From NCBI GenBank assembly GCA_903832085.1, contig CAIKZZ010000024.1, positions 1 through 41,435 of the forward strand: a stretch of 41,435 bases of DNA. Direction: 5' to 3'. The notes under the pieces were generated by a model, which was given only the letters and a program-made list of their open reading frames with translations, was not told where the DNA came from and ran no database searches. Of this stretch, positions 24,643-33,308 are shown one piece after another. Origin of the DNA: an uncultured Pseudomonadota bacterium. Lineage in GTDB: Bacteria; Pseudomonadota; Gammaproteobacteria; Steroidobacterales; Steroidobacteraceae. The translations under genes and the position numbers were made by a program. Each line of letters opens with the position of its first letter. Positions within the stretch are counted from its first letter, which is position 1.

Positions 24643-25596
24643 ATGCACGGTGTAGTCGCTTGGTTGATGGCAACGCGTGTGCGGGCGATTTTCGCCGCCG
24701 CCGTGCTCGCGATTCTTGCGCTGACGCCGTTGTTTGTGACGTGGCTGCCGGGAGCCTTCATTGTGCTCTTAGGGTTACGTGGCTCACAGCCGGTGTCTGA
24801 AGTGAAGGGCGCGTTGGTGGCCGGTGCGACCTTGAGTTGGTTGTTGTTATCGGTGGGGGCGGGCCCTGTGCCTGCCATGCTGGTGGCAGTGGCGTTGATT
24901 GTACCGCCCTTGCTGGTGGGTCGACTGATGGCGCGTGGTGGCACGTTAAGCTCCGCGTTTCAGTTTGCCACCGCAGCGGCGCTGGTGATGTTGGTCGGTG
25001 TGCACTTAGTGCTATCGGATCCGCCCGGGGTCTGGCAGCCCTTCGTGGAGCGCTTGGCCGCCGATCTCGATCGCATGGCAACCATGATGTCGAGCACTGG
25101 CAGTGGCTGGCACCCTGGGGATGCCGAACTGCGTGAAGCGGCGTCGGCGTTTGTGAATTGGGGTGTGGTGGCGTGGTTGTTACTGTTTAACACCGTTGCC
25201 GCCGCCGCAGTCGGGTTGTATTTGCACGGGCGTGAGCTCGGTGTTGCGCGCTTGGGGCCTGAGTTTCGGCAGTTGCAAGCAGGGCGTACGCTCGCGAGTG
25301 CAGCGGTCGTGGTCGCGTTGCTCGCGGCAGTGACGCGCTGGGATTTTGCGTCGGACGCCTCGCGACTGCTTTTAGGAGCCTTCGTGCTGCAGGGGCTGGG
25401 CCTTTTGCATGCGGCGCGGGCCCTGCTGGGGCTTGGTACGGGTTGGTTGGTTGGGGCGTATGTCCTCTTGTTTGTGCCGTTTGCAGCGCTGTTTGTCGAG
25501 GGTGCGCTGGCGGTGTGTGGTTTCCTCGACAACTGGTTTCCTCTGCGGGCGAAGCTTGCGGCGCGCGCAGTGAAGATGAAGGCCCGCGGCGGCTGA
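24643..25596 (+). CDS. DUF2232 membrane protein
   Basis: A 317-residue integral membrane protein with about eight hydrophobic helices, for instance IFAAAVLAILALTPLFV, LSWLLLSVGAGPVPAMLVAV, FQFATAAALVMLVGVHLVL, GVVAWLLLFNTVAAAAVGLY, and a last pair around GWLVGAYVLLFVPFAALFV. Position between rpsR and rplI and the helix pattern match the DUF2232 (YybS-like) family, which is widespread in this operon in proteobacteria outside the enterics. Its role is unknown; the location in a ribosomal-protein operon does not by itself imply a link to translation. The ATG at 24643 follows the hairpin closely. Confidence 0.85.
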   Translation: MHGVVAWLMATRVRAIFAAAVLAILALTPLFVTWLPGAFIVLLGLRGSQPVSEVKGALVAGATLSWLLLSVGAGPVPAMLVAVALIVPPLLVGRLMARGGTLSSAFQFATAAALVMLVGVHLVLSDPPGVWQPFVERLAADLDRMATMMSSTGSGWHPGDAELREAASAFVNWGVVAWLLLFNTVAAAAVGLYLHGRELGVARLGPEFRQLQAGRTLASAAVVVALLAAVTRWDFASDASRLLLGAFVLQGLGLLHAARALLGLGTGWLVGAYVLLFVPFAALFVEGALAVCGFLDNWFPLRAKLAARAVKMKARGG

Positions 25597-25643
25597 GCCG
25601 AGCGGGGATTTTTCGGCGATTAATAGACCCAATAGGTGCTTCC

Positions 25644-26093
25644 ATGGAAGTGATCCTGATTAAAAAAGTAGCGAACCTCGGCGGCATTGGCGATCGCGTC
25701 AAAGTGAAGTCTGGGTACGGTCGTAATTTTCTGCTCCCTACCGGGCGTGCAACGCTTGCAACCGCATCAAACGTTGCTAAGTTTGAGGCGCAGCGGGCGG
25801 TGTTTGAGGCTAAGGCCATTGCCGATTTATCGGCAGCCGAAGGCCGGGCTGTGGCGCTTAAAGAGTACCGTCTTGCCATGACCTCAAAAGCCGGCAGCGA
25901 GGGCAAATTGTTCGGCTCGATCGGCACTGGCGACATCGCTGAGGCTTTGACCCGAGCCGGCCACCCAGTGGCACGGGCTGAGGTTCGTATGCCAGAAGGC
26001 CCCATCCGGACGCTTGGCGAGCACGTGCTGACGCTGCACCTGCACACGGACGTCAATGTGGATGTCACGGTCGCTGTGACCGGCGAAGACTAA
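25644..26093 (+). CDS. rplI: 50S ribosomal protein bL9
   Basis: Binds 23S rRNA near the base of the L1 stalk. The 149 residues, from ATG 25644, show the family N-terminal domain MEVILIKKVANLGGIGDRVK and KSGYGRNFLLPTGRATLAT, the long connecting helix (ASNVAKFEAQRAVFEAKAIA), and the C-terminal domain with GKLFGSIGTGDIAEALTRAG and the VDVTVAVTGED end. The open frame upstream of 25644 is the overlap with the DUF2232 gene and is not coding. The length equals that of E. coli L9. Confidence 0.98.
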   Translation: MEVILIKKVANLGGIGDRVKVKSGYGRNFLLPTGRATLATASNVAKFEAQRAVFEAKAIADLSAAEGRAVALKEYRLAMTSKAGSEGKLFGSIGTGDIAEALTRAGHPVARAEVRMPEGPIRTLGEHVLTLHLHTDVNVDVTVAVTGED

Positions 26094-26105
26094 GAAAACG
26101 ATAGC

Positions 26106-26126
26106 GGGGCGGCTTGAAGCCGCCTC
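26106..26126 (+). terminator. hairpin after rplI
   Basis: GGCGGC (26108-26113) pairs with GCCGCC (26119-26124) around TTGAA, extended by a G-T and a G-C pair. It lies 12 bases after the rplI stop and is not followed by a T-run. It may attenuate transcription into dnaB or mark the mRNA end. Confidence 0.5.
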
Positions 26127-26188
26127 GCGTTCGGGCCGGAACGCGGTAGAATCAATGGCGTTCCCCTTCCCACCGCCCGAGGTTACCG

Positions 26189-27583
26189 ATGGCCCCTCCC
26201 GGCCTCCAGCGCCGCTCTGCCGATGACACCGATGGAATGCGGTTGCCACCGCATTCGGTGGAATCAGAGCAAGCCGTTCTCGGCGGACTCATGTTGGATG
26301 CCACCTCATGGGATGGCGTGGCTGACATTATTCGTGCGGGTGATTTTTACCGGCGCGATCATCAACTCATTTTTGATGCAATTGCTGAACTCGTAGAGTC
26401 GCAGCATCCGTGTGATGCGGTCACTGTGTCGGAGCGTTTATCGGGGCGTGGTCTGATCGATGAGGTGGGAGGGCTTGGTTATCTTGCGCGTTTAACGCGT
26501 GATACGCCAAGCGCACTCAATGTGCGCGCCTATGCTGCCATCGTGCGTGATCACGCGCTCTTGCGCTTGTTGGTACAGGCAGGTGGCGAGATTGCGTCCT
26601 CGGCGCTTGAGACCCGCGGGCGTGCGCCTGGCGAATTAGTTGAAGAAGCGGAGCGGCGCGTCTTTGAAATTGCGGAGCGTGGCTCGCGCAATCGTGGCGG
26701 CTTTCAGGCGATTAAAGATGTGTTACCAGCGACCATCGATCGCATCGATACGCTGCATCAAAACCCAGGTGCCTTTACTGGCATTCCAACCGGCTACACC
26801 GATCTCGATAAGATGACTGCCGGCTTGCAGCCGGGAGACTTGGTGATCATCGCGGGTCGGCCTTCCATGGGTAAGACGGCGCTTGCCGTTAATATTGCAG
26901 AAAACGCAGCGATTGAGCGCAAGGTACCCTCGGCTATCTTCTCCATGGAAATGTCTGCCGAGCAGGTGACGCTGCGTATGATTTCCTCGCTCGGGCGAGT
27001 GAGCCAAAGTCAGTTGCGCACCGGGGACTTATCGGCCGAAGACTGGCCCAGGATCACGAGTGCAACCGAAGTGTTGTCGCAGGCGCCGATTTATATTGAT
27101 GAGACGCCGGCGCTCACGCCCACTGACTTACGCGCGCGGGCGCGACGTTTAAAGCGCGAGAAAGGTTTAGGGCTCATCGTGGTTGACTACCTGCAGCTGA
27201 TGCAAGTAGCAGGGACGAAAGAAAACCGGGCGACCGAGATTTCTGAAATCTCACGCTCCTTAAAAGCGCTCGCCAAAGAACTCAAAGTTCCGGTGATTGC
27301 CTTATCGCAGCTCAATCGCGGTGTCGAACAGCGCGTTGAGAAAAAGCCAGTGATGAGCGATTTACGTGAGTCGGGCGCTATCGAGCAAGACGCCGATGTG
27401 ATTTTGCTGATCTATCGCGAGGACGTGTATGAGCCGAATACGCCACGAAAGGGTATTGCGGACATCATTATTGCGAAACAGCGTAATGGCCCCACAGGCG
27501 AGGTGCATTTAACCTTCCTTGGTGAGTACACCCGCTTCGAGAATCTGGTGTCCGAATCCTATGGCGAGGGTGTGTTTCGTTGA
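26189..27583 (+). CDS. dnaB: replicative DNA helicase DnaB
   Basis: Hexameric helicase that unwinds the replication fork. The N-terminal domain (LPPHSVESEQAVLGGLMLDA, FYRRDHQLIFDAI, ERLSGRGLIDEVGGLGYLA) is followed by the RecA-like core: Walker A IIAGRPSMGKTALAVNIAEN, IFSMEMSAEQVTLRM, Walker B LIVVDYLQLMQ, LKALAKELKVPVIALSQLNR, RESGAIEQDADVILLIYR and KQRNGPTGEVHLTF. At 464 residues it is a normal length. ATG 26189 is used; ATG 26237 (MRLPPHS) is another option. No intein is present. Its stop overlaps the TTG of rluF (TTGA). Confidence 0.97.
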   Translation: MAPPGLQRRSADDTDGMRLPPHSVESEQAVLGGLMLDATSWDGVADIIRAGDFYRRDHQLIFDAIAELVESQHPCDAVTVSERLSGRGLIDEVGGLGYLARLTRDTPSALNVRAYAAIVRDHALLRLLVQAGGEIASSALETRGRAPGELVEEAERRVFEIAERGSRNRGGFQAIKDVLPATIDRIDTLHQNPGAFTGIPTGYTDLDKMTAGLQPGDLVIIAGRPSMGKTALAVNIAENAAIERKVPSAIFSMEMSAEQVTLRMISSLGRVSQSQLRTGDLSAEDWPRITSATEVLSQAPIYIDETPALTPTDLRARARRLKREKGLGLIVVDYLQLMQVAGTKENRATEISEISRSLKALAKELKVPVIALSQLNRGVEQRVEKKPVMSDLRESGAIEQDADVILLIYREDVYEPNTPRKGIADIIIAKQRNGPTGEVHLTFLGEYTRFENLVSESYGEGVFR

Positions 27584-28344
27584 CCGCAGACACGGCGCTG
27601 CGGATTAATAAGTACTTAAGTGAGCGCGGTCTGTGCTCGCGGCGTGAGGCCGATGCGTGGGTTGCGGCGGGGCGCGTTGCTGTCAATGGCACGGTCGCGA
27701 CGCTGGGTACCAAAGTGGCGACGTCCGATACGGTCACGGTCGATGGTAAAGCGGCGGGAGTGCCTGCGAAGCACATCTATATCGCGCTCAATAAGCCCGT
27801 GGGTATTGAATGCACGACCGATAGTCGGGTGGCTCATAACATTGTGAATTTTGTGGCGCATGCCGAGCGGGTATTTCCGATCGGTCGACTGGACAAAGAT
27901 TCTGAGGGTCTAATTCTGTTGACCAACGATGGCGATATCGTTAACCGCTTGCTGCGCGTTGAGCACCGTCATGAAAAAGAGTATGTCGTCACGGTGGATC
28001 GGCCGGTCACGGATGAGTTTTTACGCGGTATGGCACAGGGCGTGCGCATCTTGGATCGCGTCACCGCACCTGCACGCGCGCAACGTGTGGCGAAGAACGT
28101 CTTTCGTATTGTGTTGACGCAGGGGCTGAATCGGCAGATTCGTCGTATGTGCGATGTTTTTGGTTACACAGTGCGTCGCTTGGTGCGTGTGCGCTTTGTC
28201 AATATTGAACTCGAAGGTATTGAGCCCGGGCGCTGGCGCAATTTAACCGCGAAGGAGCTAGCAGGGCTCGTGCCTGCGCGCAGTACGCGCGCAACAGTAT
28301 TGATTGATCAGGCGTCGATCGCCACAGAATTTACTGAGGAGTAG
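27580..28344 (+). CDS. rluF: 23S rRNA pseudouridine synthase, RluF type
   Basis: Isomerises uridine to pseudouridine in 23S rRNA (U2604 in E. coli). The N-terminal S4 domain (LRINKYLSERGLCSRREADA) is followed by the RsuA/RluB/E/F catalytic domain: ALNKPVGIECTTD, VFPIGRLDKDSEGLILLTND with the catalytic Asp in G-R-L-D, HEKEYVVTVDRPVTDEFLRG, QGLNRQIRRMCDVFGY. The pattern is closest to RluF (NIVNFV, GLNRQIRRMC). The start TTG at 27580 overlaps the dnaB stop by four bases, so translation is likely coupled; alanine racemase or radA more often follow dnaB elsewhere. Confidence 0.92.
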   Translation: MTADTALRINKYLSERGLCSRREADAWVAAGRVAVNGTVATLGTKVATSDTVTVDGKAAGVPAKHIYIALNKPVGIECTTDSRVAHNIVNFVAHAERVFPIGRLDKDSEGLILLTNDGDIVNRLLRVEHRHEKEYVVTVDRPVTDEFLRGMAQGVRILDRVTAPARAQRVAKNVFRIVLTQGLNRQIRRMCDVFGYTVRRLVRVRFVNIELEGIEPGRWRNLTAKELAGLVPARSTRATVLIDQASIATEFTEE

Positions 28345-28351
28345 CTCGCCC

Positions 28352-29497
28352 TTGAAAATCCTTATTTTCGTGTTGAGCTTAAGCATCGGCATGGGTGCAG
28401 CATTCGCAGGCGAGCCGCGCGCACGCGATTTAGGAGTGCCGTTTCCAGGCACGCCGGGTCCTTTGAATGCGATCACGGATGTCAGTGGTGTGACGGTCGG
28501 GCATACCACTTTGATCGCGGACCCGGACTTAAAGCATGCAGTACGCACAGGTGTCACGGCTATTTTGCCGCGCGGTGCGGCGAGCGTGGATAAGCCGGTG
28601 TTTGCAGGTACCTTTGCTTTGAACGGCAATGGCGAGATGACAGGAACCGCGTGGATTGAGGAGTCCGGCCAGTTGGAAGGCCCGGTGTTGATCACCAATA
28701 CCCATAGCGTGGGCGTGGTGCGCGATGCGGTGATTGCCTGGCGCGTAAAGTCAGGTGCTGCTGATGCAAGCGGGTTTTGGTGGAGCTTGCCGGTCGTGGC
28801 TGAGACATATGATGGTTATCTCAATGATGTGAACGGCTTTCACGTAAAACCAGAGCACGTCTTTGCAGCGCTCGATACGGCCACCTCTGGGCCCGTGGCT
28901 GAGGGTAATGTGGGTGGCGGCACCGGCATGATCTGCCATGAATTTAAATGCGGTATCGGCACCTCATCGCGTGTGGTGCACGTCGGTAAAACGCCTTACA
29001 CGGTGGGCGTGTTGGTGCAGGCCAATTATGGTCGACGCGACACTATGCGTATCGCGGGCGTGCCCTTAGGCAATGAATTGAAAGAGCATCGCGTTTACAC
29101 GGATGTAGCAGATGAGCGCGGTGATACCGGTTCCATCATCATTGTGGTGGCGACTGATGCACCCTTACTGCCGCATCAGTTAAAGCGGTTAGCGAAGCGC
29201 GCGGCCTTAGGCCTTGCGCGTAACGGCAGCTATGCTGGCAATGGATCAGGAGATCTGTTTATTGCTTTTTCGACCGCGAATGAGGCAGCTTCACATGATG
29301 CGCCCATGAATCTCGCGAGTTTTGTGGGGAACGACTCCATTGATCCTTTGTTTATTGGAGCCGTGGATGCAACCGAAGAGGCAATCGTGAATGCACTCAT
29401 TGCTGCTAAAACCATGCATGGCCAGAATGGCCACTATGCAATGGCCATTCCGCACGATCAGTTGCGCAGTATTTTGAAGCGATTTAACCGCATGTAG
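28352..29497 (+). CDS. secreted P1/S58-family peptidase (DmpA/BapA-like aminopeptidase)
   Basis: An autoprocessed N-terminal-nucleophile hydrolase. From TTG 28352 (GAGGAG ten bases upstream) it has 381 residues with a signal peptide (KILIFVLSLSIGMGAAFA, cut before GEPRARD), so it acts in the periplasm. Family marks: RARDLGVPFPGTPGPLNAIT, DVSGVTVGHTTL, RTGVTAILPRG, GNGEMTGTAWIEESGQLEGP, ITNTHSVGVVRDAVI, VAEGNVGGGTGMICHEFKCG, and the cleavage region AGNGSGDLFIAFSTANEA, where Gly-Ser (Ser299) is the likely autoproteolysis site and nucleophile. Some members remove N-terminal beta-alanine from dipeptides, including carnosine; others act on D- or L-amino-acid amides. The substrate here is not known. 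It follows rluF by seven bases and is convergent with ltaE. Confidence 0.88.
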   Translation: MKILIFVLSLSIGMGAAFAGEPRARDLGVPFPGTPGPLNAITDVSGVTVGHTTLIADPDLKHAVRTGVTAILPRGAASVDKPVFAGTFALNGNGEMTGTAWIEESGQLEGPVLITNTHSVGVVRDAVIAWRVKSGAADASGFWWSLPVVAETYDGYLNDVNGFHVKPEHVFAALDTATSGPVAEGNVGGGTGMICHEFKCGIGTSSRVVHVGKTPYTVGVLVQANYGRRDTMRIAGVPLGNELKEHRVYTDVADERGDTGSIIIVVATDAPLLPHQLKRLAKRAALGLARNGSYAGNGSGDLFIAFSTANEAASHDAPMNLASFVGNDSIDPLFIGAVDATEEAIVNALIAAKTMHGQNGHYAMAIPHDQLRSILKRFNRM

Positions 29498-29510
29498 TCG
29501 ACATGCGGTT
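29486..29510. terminator. hairpin across the stop codon of the P1 peptidase gene
   Basis: AACCGCATG (29486-29494) and CATGCGGTT (29502-29510) form a perfect 9-bp stem; the peptidase stop TAG is in the 7-base loop. A 12-bp palindrome GGACCTAGGTCC (29516-29527) follows. Lying between convergent genes, it may end transcription from both sides, though the T-runs are short. Confidence 0.55.
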
Positions 29511-29543
29511 TGTCAGGACCTAGGTCCTCGGCAAGTCGTTTGG

Positions 29544-30596
29544 TTAGGGGGCTATTGCAGGCATGCGTGCCCGTGAGAGCAGCCCGTCTACATCGGTCGG
29601 TTGCGTGTTGTAGGCCGTGACGAGCCGAAACACCTGCGCGGTCGTGCCACGCGGCGCTGGCCAGTCGTAGAACTGATAGCCATCAGCGCGTAGTTCCGTG
29701 ACGATAGCTGCAGGTAAAGCGATAAAAATTTCATTGGCATCGACTGGTGCCATCAACGTGCCGCCGAGTGCCGCGAGTCCTACACTTAAGCGCTGGGCCA
29801 TTGCATTGGCATGACGCGCGTTCTTTAACCACAGATCGTTGTCCAAATAGCTCAGTAGCTGGGCGCTTAAAAAGCGCATCTTCGACCACAGGTGACCGCC
29901 ACGCTTGCGGTGCCTGGCAAAGGTCTGCTCTTTGCTTTTATCGAAAATAATTAACGCTTCTGCCGCCAGTGCACCATTCTTCGTGGCGCCGAGTGACAGT
30001 ACATCGATCCCACGCTTCCAAGTCGCCTCTGCCGGGCTGCAGCCTAGATGCACGAGTGCATTCGCAAAGCGGGCGCCATCCATGTGCACCGAGAGTCCGT
30101 GTGCGTGGGCGGCAGCAGTCATGGCATCAAGTTCGGCAAGGCTATACACCGTGCCCCATTCGGTCGCTTGCGAAACGGTGACTGCGGAGGGCTTGACATG
30201 ATGAATCCCCATGGAGGCTGCAAACGCCACGCCCGCATGAATATCCTGCGGGTTTATTTTGCCGTTCGCGCCTGCAAGGCCTAAGAGTTTAGCGCCGGCT
30301 GTATAAAATTCTGGTGCGCCACCTTCATCGGTCATGACGTGCGCGGTTTCATGGCAGTAGATGCCACCAAAGGCAGGGCTCATCGCCGCAAGCGCGATCG
30401 CATTGGCGGCCGTGCCGGTGGTGACCGGTAAGATCGCCAGCTCGCACTCAAAGAGTTCTTGGGCTTTTTGGGTAAGGCGCGTCGTCCAAGGGTCTGCGCC
30501 ATAGGACGGTGTGGGATCGGCATTTGCCGCGGCTATGGCCGCAAGAATCTCAGGACACGCGCCGGTCACGTTGTCACTGCTAAAAAATTTAACCAT
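29544..30596 (-). CDS. ltaE: low-specificity L-threonine aldolase
   Basis: PLP enzyme that splits threonine or allo-threonine into glycine and acetaldehyde. The 350 residues show FFSSDNVTGACPEILAAI, the SYGADPWT segment, PVTTGTAANAIALAA, the H-E-T-A-H-V motif with DEGGAPEF, GLSVHMDGARFANAL (PLP-pyridine Asp) and the PLP lysine in SLGATKNGALAAEALI. The start is ATG 30596. It is read on the same strand as hutI and starts 37 bases after the hutI stop, so the two probably share a transcript that begins at the hut operator. Co-transcription with a histidine gene has no obvious biochemical reason beyond amino-acid catabolism. Confidence 0.92.
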   Translation of the reverse strand: MVKFFSSDNVTGACPEILAAIAAANADPTPSYGADPWTTRLTQKAQELFECELAILPVTTGTAANAIALAAMSPAFGGIYCHETAHVMTDEGGAPEFYTAGAKLLGLAGANGKINPQDIHAGVAFAASMGIHHVKPSAVTVSQATEWGTVYSLAELDAMTAAAHAHGLSVHMDGARFANALVHLGCSPAEATWKRGIDVLSLGATKNGALAAEALIIFDKSKEQTFARHRKRGGHLWSKMRFLSAQLLSYLDNDLWLKNARHANAMAQRLSVGLAALGGTLMAPVDANEIFIALPAAIVTELRADGYQFYDWPAPRGTTAQVFRLVTAYNTQPTDVDGLLSRARMPAIAP

Positions 30597-30633
30597 GAGC
30601 CAAGCCTTCAGTGGTGGAGTGCGTCATTAAAAA

Positions 30634-31860
30634 CTAGGAGTGCAGCGTGCTCACGCGCCCGCGGCGAATGCGCGTGTGCAGACAGCTGTTCCCCAGCCAA
30701 TACCCAAATTCACGTGGATGGCTCAAATCCCACAGACACAAGTCGGCAGGCGCGCCCACGCTGACGGTGCCGGCGCCTTTTTTCATGCCAAGGGCGCGCG
30801 CCGCTTCCACGGTCGCGCCTCGCAAGGCTTCACTCGCCGTCAGGCCAAATTCAGCGCGTGCAAGACTTGCAGCTAAAGTAAGGGACGTGCATGGCGAGGT
30901 GCCCGGATTGCAATCGGTGGCAATCGCGAGCGGCACGCCTGCGGCTCGCAAGGCCGCGACGGGCGGCTTTTGTGTTTCACCGATGACGACAAAAGCGACC
31001 GGCAAGAGCACCGCGACGGTGCCCGCACGCGCCAGCGCATCGATGCCCGCGGGCGTGGTGTATTCCACATGATCGGCTGATAGCGCGCCATATTCGGCGG
31101 CAAGTTCGGCCGCTCCAATCGCACTTAACTGATCCGCATGCACCTTCACCGCAAAGCCATAGTCCCGCGCCACAGTGAGTACCTGTGCGCACTCTGTCCG
31201 TGTGAATGCGATTTTCTCGCAGAACACATCCACGGCGGTGGCGAGTTTTAAGCGCGCCGCTTCCGGAATCAGTTCGCGCGTCACTAAATCAATGTAGCCC
31301 TTGCGATCGTGCGCAAAGGCCTCGGGTAGCGCATGCAAGGCAAGTAAGGTCGTGTGAATTTCGACATCCAGCAGCGTCTCGAGACGCTGCGCCGCGCGTA
31401 GCATTTTTAATTCGCTCGCCACATCAAGGCCATAGCCCGACTTGATTTCGATTGTGGTGATGCCATCGCGTAGTAAGGCTTGGGCGCGCGGCAGGGCAGC
31501 CTGCGCGAGCGCTTCCTCGCTTAAGTTGCGGGTGAGGGCGACGGTGGAGCGGATACCGCCACCGGCAGCCGCGATCGCCTCATAGCTCGCTCCTTCCGCG
31601 CGGAGCGCAAAATCAAGTGCTCGGTCCCCGCCAAAGACTAAATGCGTATGGCAATCAATGAGCCCCGGAGTCATCAGGCGACCCGCGCAGTCGTTCACTG
31701 TCTGCGCAAGCGTGGCAGGCTCGCTCGGGAGACTCGCTTGCGGGCCGACCCAGGTGATGCTCCCGTCGCGGATGGCGACCGCCGCTGTTGGTAGCAGGCC
31801 AATGCCATCGGGCCCGTTGAGGGTCGCGACGGTTGCATTGATCCAAAGCGCATCCCACAT
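30634..31860 (-). CDS. hutI: imidazolonepropionase
   Basis: Opens the ring of 4-imidazolone-5-propionate to N-formimidoyl-glutamate, third step of histidine breakdown. The 408-residue amidohydrolase shows TPGLIDCHTHLVFGGDRALD (metal-binding His-x-His), TTIEIKSGYGLD, VDVFCEKIAFT, KVHADQLSAIG, ADHVEYT and the metal Asp in ATDCNPGTSPC. It is read leftwards from the shared hutI-hutF region and its start is 54 bases from the palindromic operator. The gene downstream is ltaE. Confidence 0.96.
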   Translation of the reverse strand: MWDALWINATVATLNGPDGIGLLPTAAVAIRDGSITWVGPQASLPSEPATLAQTVNDCAGRLMTPGLIDCHTHLVFGGDRALDFALRAEGASYEAIAAAGGGIRSTVALTRNLSEEALAQAALPRAQALLRDGITTIEIKSGYGLDVASELKMLRAAQRLETLLDVEIHTTLLALHALPEAFAHDRKGYIDLVTRELIPEAARLKLATAVDVFCEKIAFTRTECAQVLTVARDYGFAVKVHADQLSAIGAAELAAEYGALSADHVEYTTPAGIDALARAGTVAVLLPVAFVVIGETQKPPVAALRAAGVPLAIATDCNPGTSPCTSLTLAASLARAEFGLTASEALRGATVEAARALGMKKGAGTVSVGAPADLCLWDLSHPREFGYWLGNSCLHTRIRRGRVSTLHS

Positions 31861-31914
31861 GACACACGGCCTTTGTCAAAACCCACGGCAGGGGGCTATT
31901 ATCGCAGGAGTTAA

Positions 31915-31928
31915 GCTGTATATACAGC
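31915..31928. promoter_or_regulatory. putative HutC operator
   Basis: GCTGTATATACAGC is a perfect 14-bp palindrome midway in the 83-base gap between the divergent hutI and hutF. TGTATATACA is the core reported for HutC operators in gammaproteobacteria, and hutC is in the same cluster. The central TATATA may also serve as -10 box for hutF, whose start lies 15 bases further on; a GATAAT facing hutI lies close by (reverse strand near 31899-31904). Repression of both arms, relieved by urocanate, is the expected scheme. I see no second copy elsewhere in the window. Confidence 0.8.
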
Positions 31929-31943
31929 CCACGAGGTCACCGC

Positions 31944-33305
31944 ATGAAATACCGCGTTGCGCGCGCCTTATTGCCTGATGGAGTTCATCGCAATCAGTGC
32001 ATTGAGGTGGGTCGTGATGGCCGCATCGCCTCAGTCGCGGCCGCGCGCGGGGACGAGCCGCTGATGCCGGGGCTGTTATTGCCTGGAATGCCAAACTTGC
32101 ACAGTCACGCATTTCAGCGCGCCATGGCGGGCAGTGCGGAGGTGATGGCGGGTGCCGAGCATTCCTTTTGGGGCTGGCGCGCTGTGATGTACCGCTTTTT
32201 AGAACAGCTGACGCCCGAGGATGTCAGCGCCATCGCCGCCTTTGCCTATCTTGAGATGCTCGAAGCCGGTTACACCTCGGTGGCTGAGTTTCATTATCTG
32301 CACCACACGCTCTCGGGCGCGCCGTACCCGGAGCCTGCCGCGATGGCCGATGCCGTGCGCGCAGGTGCGGCGCGGGTGGGGATGCGTCATCTGTTATTGC
32401 CCACACTGTATCAACAGGGAGGCTTTCAGGGCGAACCTTTAAGTGGCGCTCAACAACGTTTTTATCATGACACGGATGCTTTTCTGCGGTTTTACGAGCG
32501 GCTGCGCCTACGGGCCACAGGCCTGCACACCACAGGAATTGCGCTACACAGTCTGCGTGCGGTGCCCAAGGATGCCCTGCTGGCGGTGACTGATGCGGTG
32601 GATGGGGCGCGTCAGGCGTGCGTGGTGCACATTCACGTGGCGGAGCAAGCGCGCGAAGTGAGCGACAGCGTCGCGGCTACGGGTCGCCGGCCCGTGGAAT
32701 GGTTGCTGGAAACGGGGCGAGTGTCGGAGCGCTGGTGCCTCGTGCATGCCACGCACGTGAGCGCGACCGAGTTGCGAGACATGGCAGCGAGTGGCGCGGT
32801 GGTCGGCTTGTGTCCGACCACCGAAGGAAACTTGGGTGATGGACGCTTTCCCTTGGATGTGCTGCTGCAGGAAGGGGGACGCTTCGGTATCGGCTCGGAC
32901 AGTCACGTGTCGCTGGATCCGCGTGAGGAACTGCGCTCACTCGAGTACACGCTGCGCCTATGGCGGGAACGGCGTGTCATCAGTGCAAGTACTGCCATTC
33001 CCCACTGCGGCACGTATTTGTACACGCAGGCACTGGCTGGCGGTGCCCAAGCCATGGGCGAGACCTCCCACGGGCTCGTGGTTGGAGCGGTGGCAGATAT
33101 GGTGCTGCTCGATACGGATCGCGCCGAGTTCGCAGGTCTTACGGATGATGCATTGCTCGATGCATGGCTGTTTGCACCGCGACCACAGGCGGTGAGTGCT
33201 GTGTGGGTGGGTGGGCGAGCGGTCGTGCACGCCGGGCGTCATACGGCTCACGCCGAGGTGGCAGCATCCTATCGCGCTGCGCTTAAGCGCCTCGCAAAAG
33301 CCTAG
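31944..33305 (+). CDS. hutF: formimidoylglutamate deiminase
   Basis: Converts N-formimidoyl-glutamate to N-formyl-glutamate and ammonia, the first half of the two-step route (HutG finishes it). The 453-residue amidohydrolase has LPGMPNLHSHAFQRAMAGSA (metal His-x-His), FWGWRAVMYRFLEQLTPEDV, AEFHYLHH, CVVHIHVAEQ, WCLVHATHVS, VGLCPTTEGNLGDGRFPL and FGIGSDSHVSLDPREELRSL with the metal Asp. GAGG lies seven bases before the ATG. Its stop is three bases before hutC. First gene of the right-hand hut arm. Confidence 0.95.
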   Translation: MKYRVARALLPDGVHRNQCIEVGRDGRIASVAAARGDEPLMPGLLLPGMPNLHSHAFQRAMAGSAEVMAGAEHSFWGWRAVMYRFLEQLTPEDVSAIAAFAYLEMLEAGYTSVAEFHYLHHTLSGAPYPEPAAMADAVRAGAARVGMRHLLLPTLYQQGGFQGEPLSGAQQRFYHDTDAFLRFYERLRLRATGLHTTGIALHSLRAVPKDALLAVTDAVDGARQACVVHIHVAEQAREVSDSVAATGRRPVEWLLETGRVSERWCLVHATHVSATELRDMAASGAVVGLCPTTEGNLGDGRFPLDVLLQEGGRFGIGSDSHVSLDPREELRSLEYTLRLWRERRVISASTAIPHCGTYLYTQALAGGAQAMGETSHGLVVGAVADMVLLDTDRAEFAGLTDDALLDAWLFAPRPQAVSAVWVGGRAVVHAGRHTAHAEVAASYRAALKRLAKA

Positions 33306-33308
33306 CGC

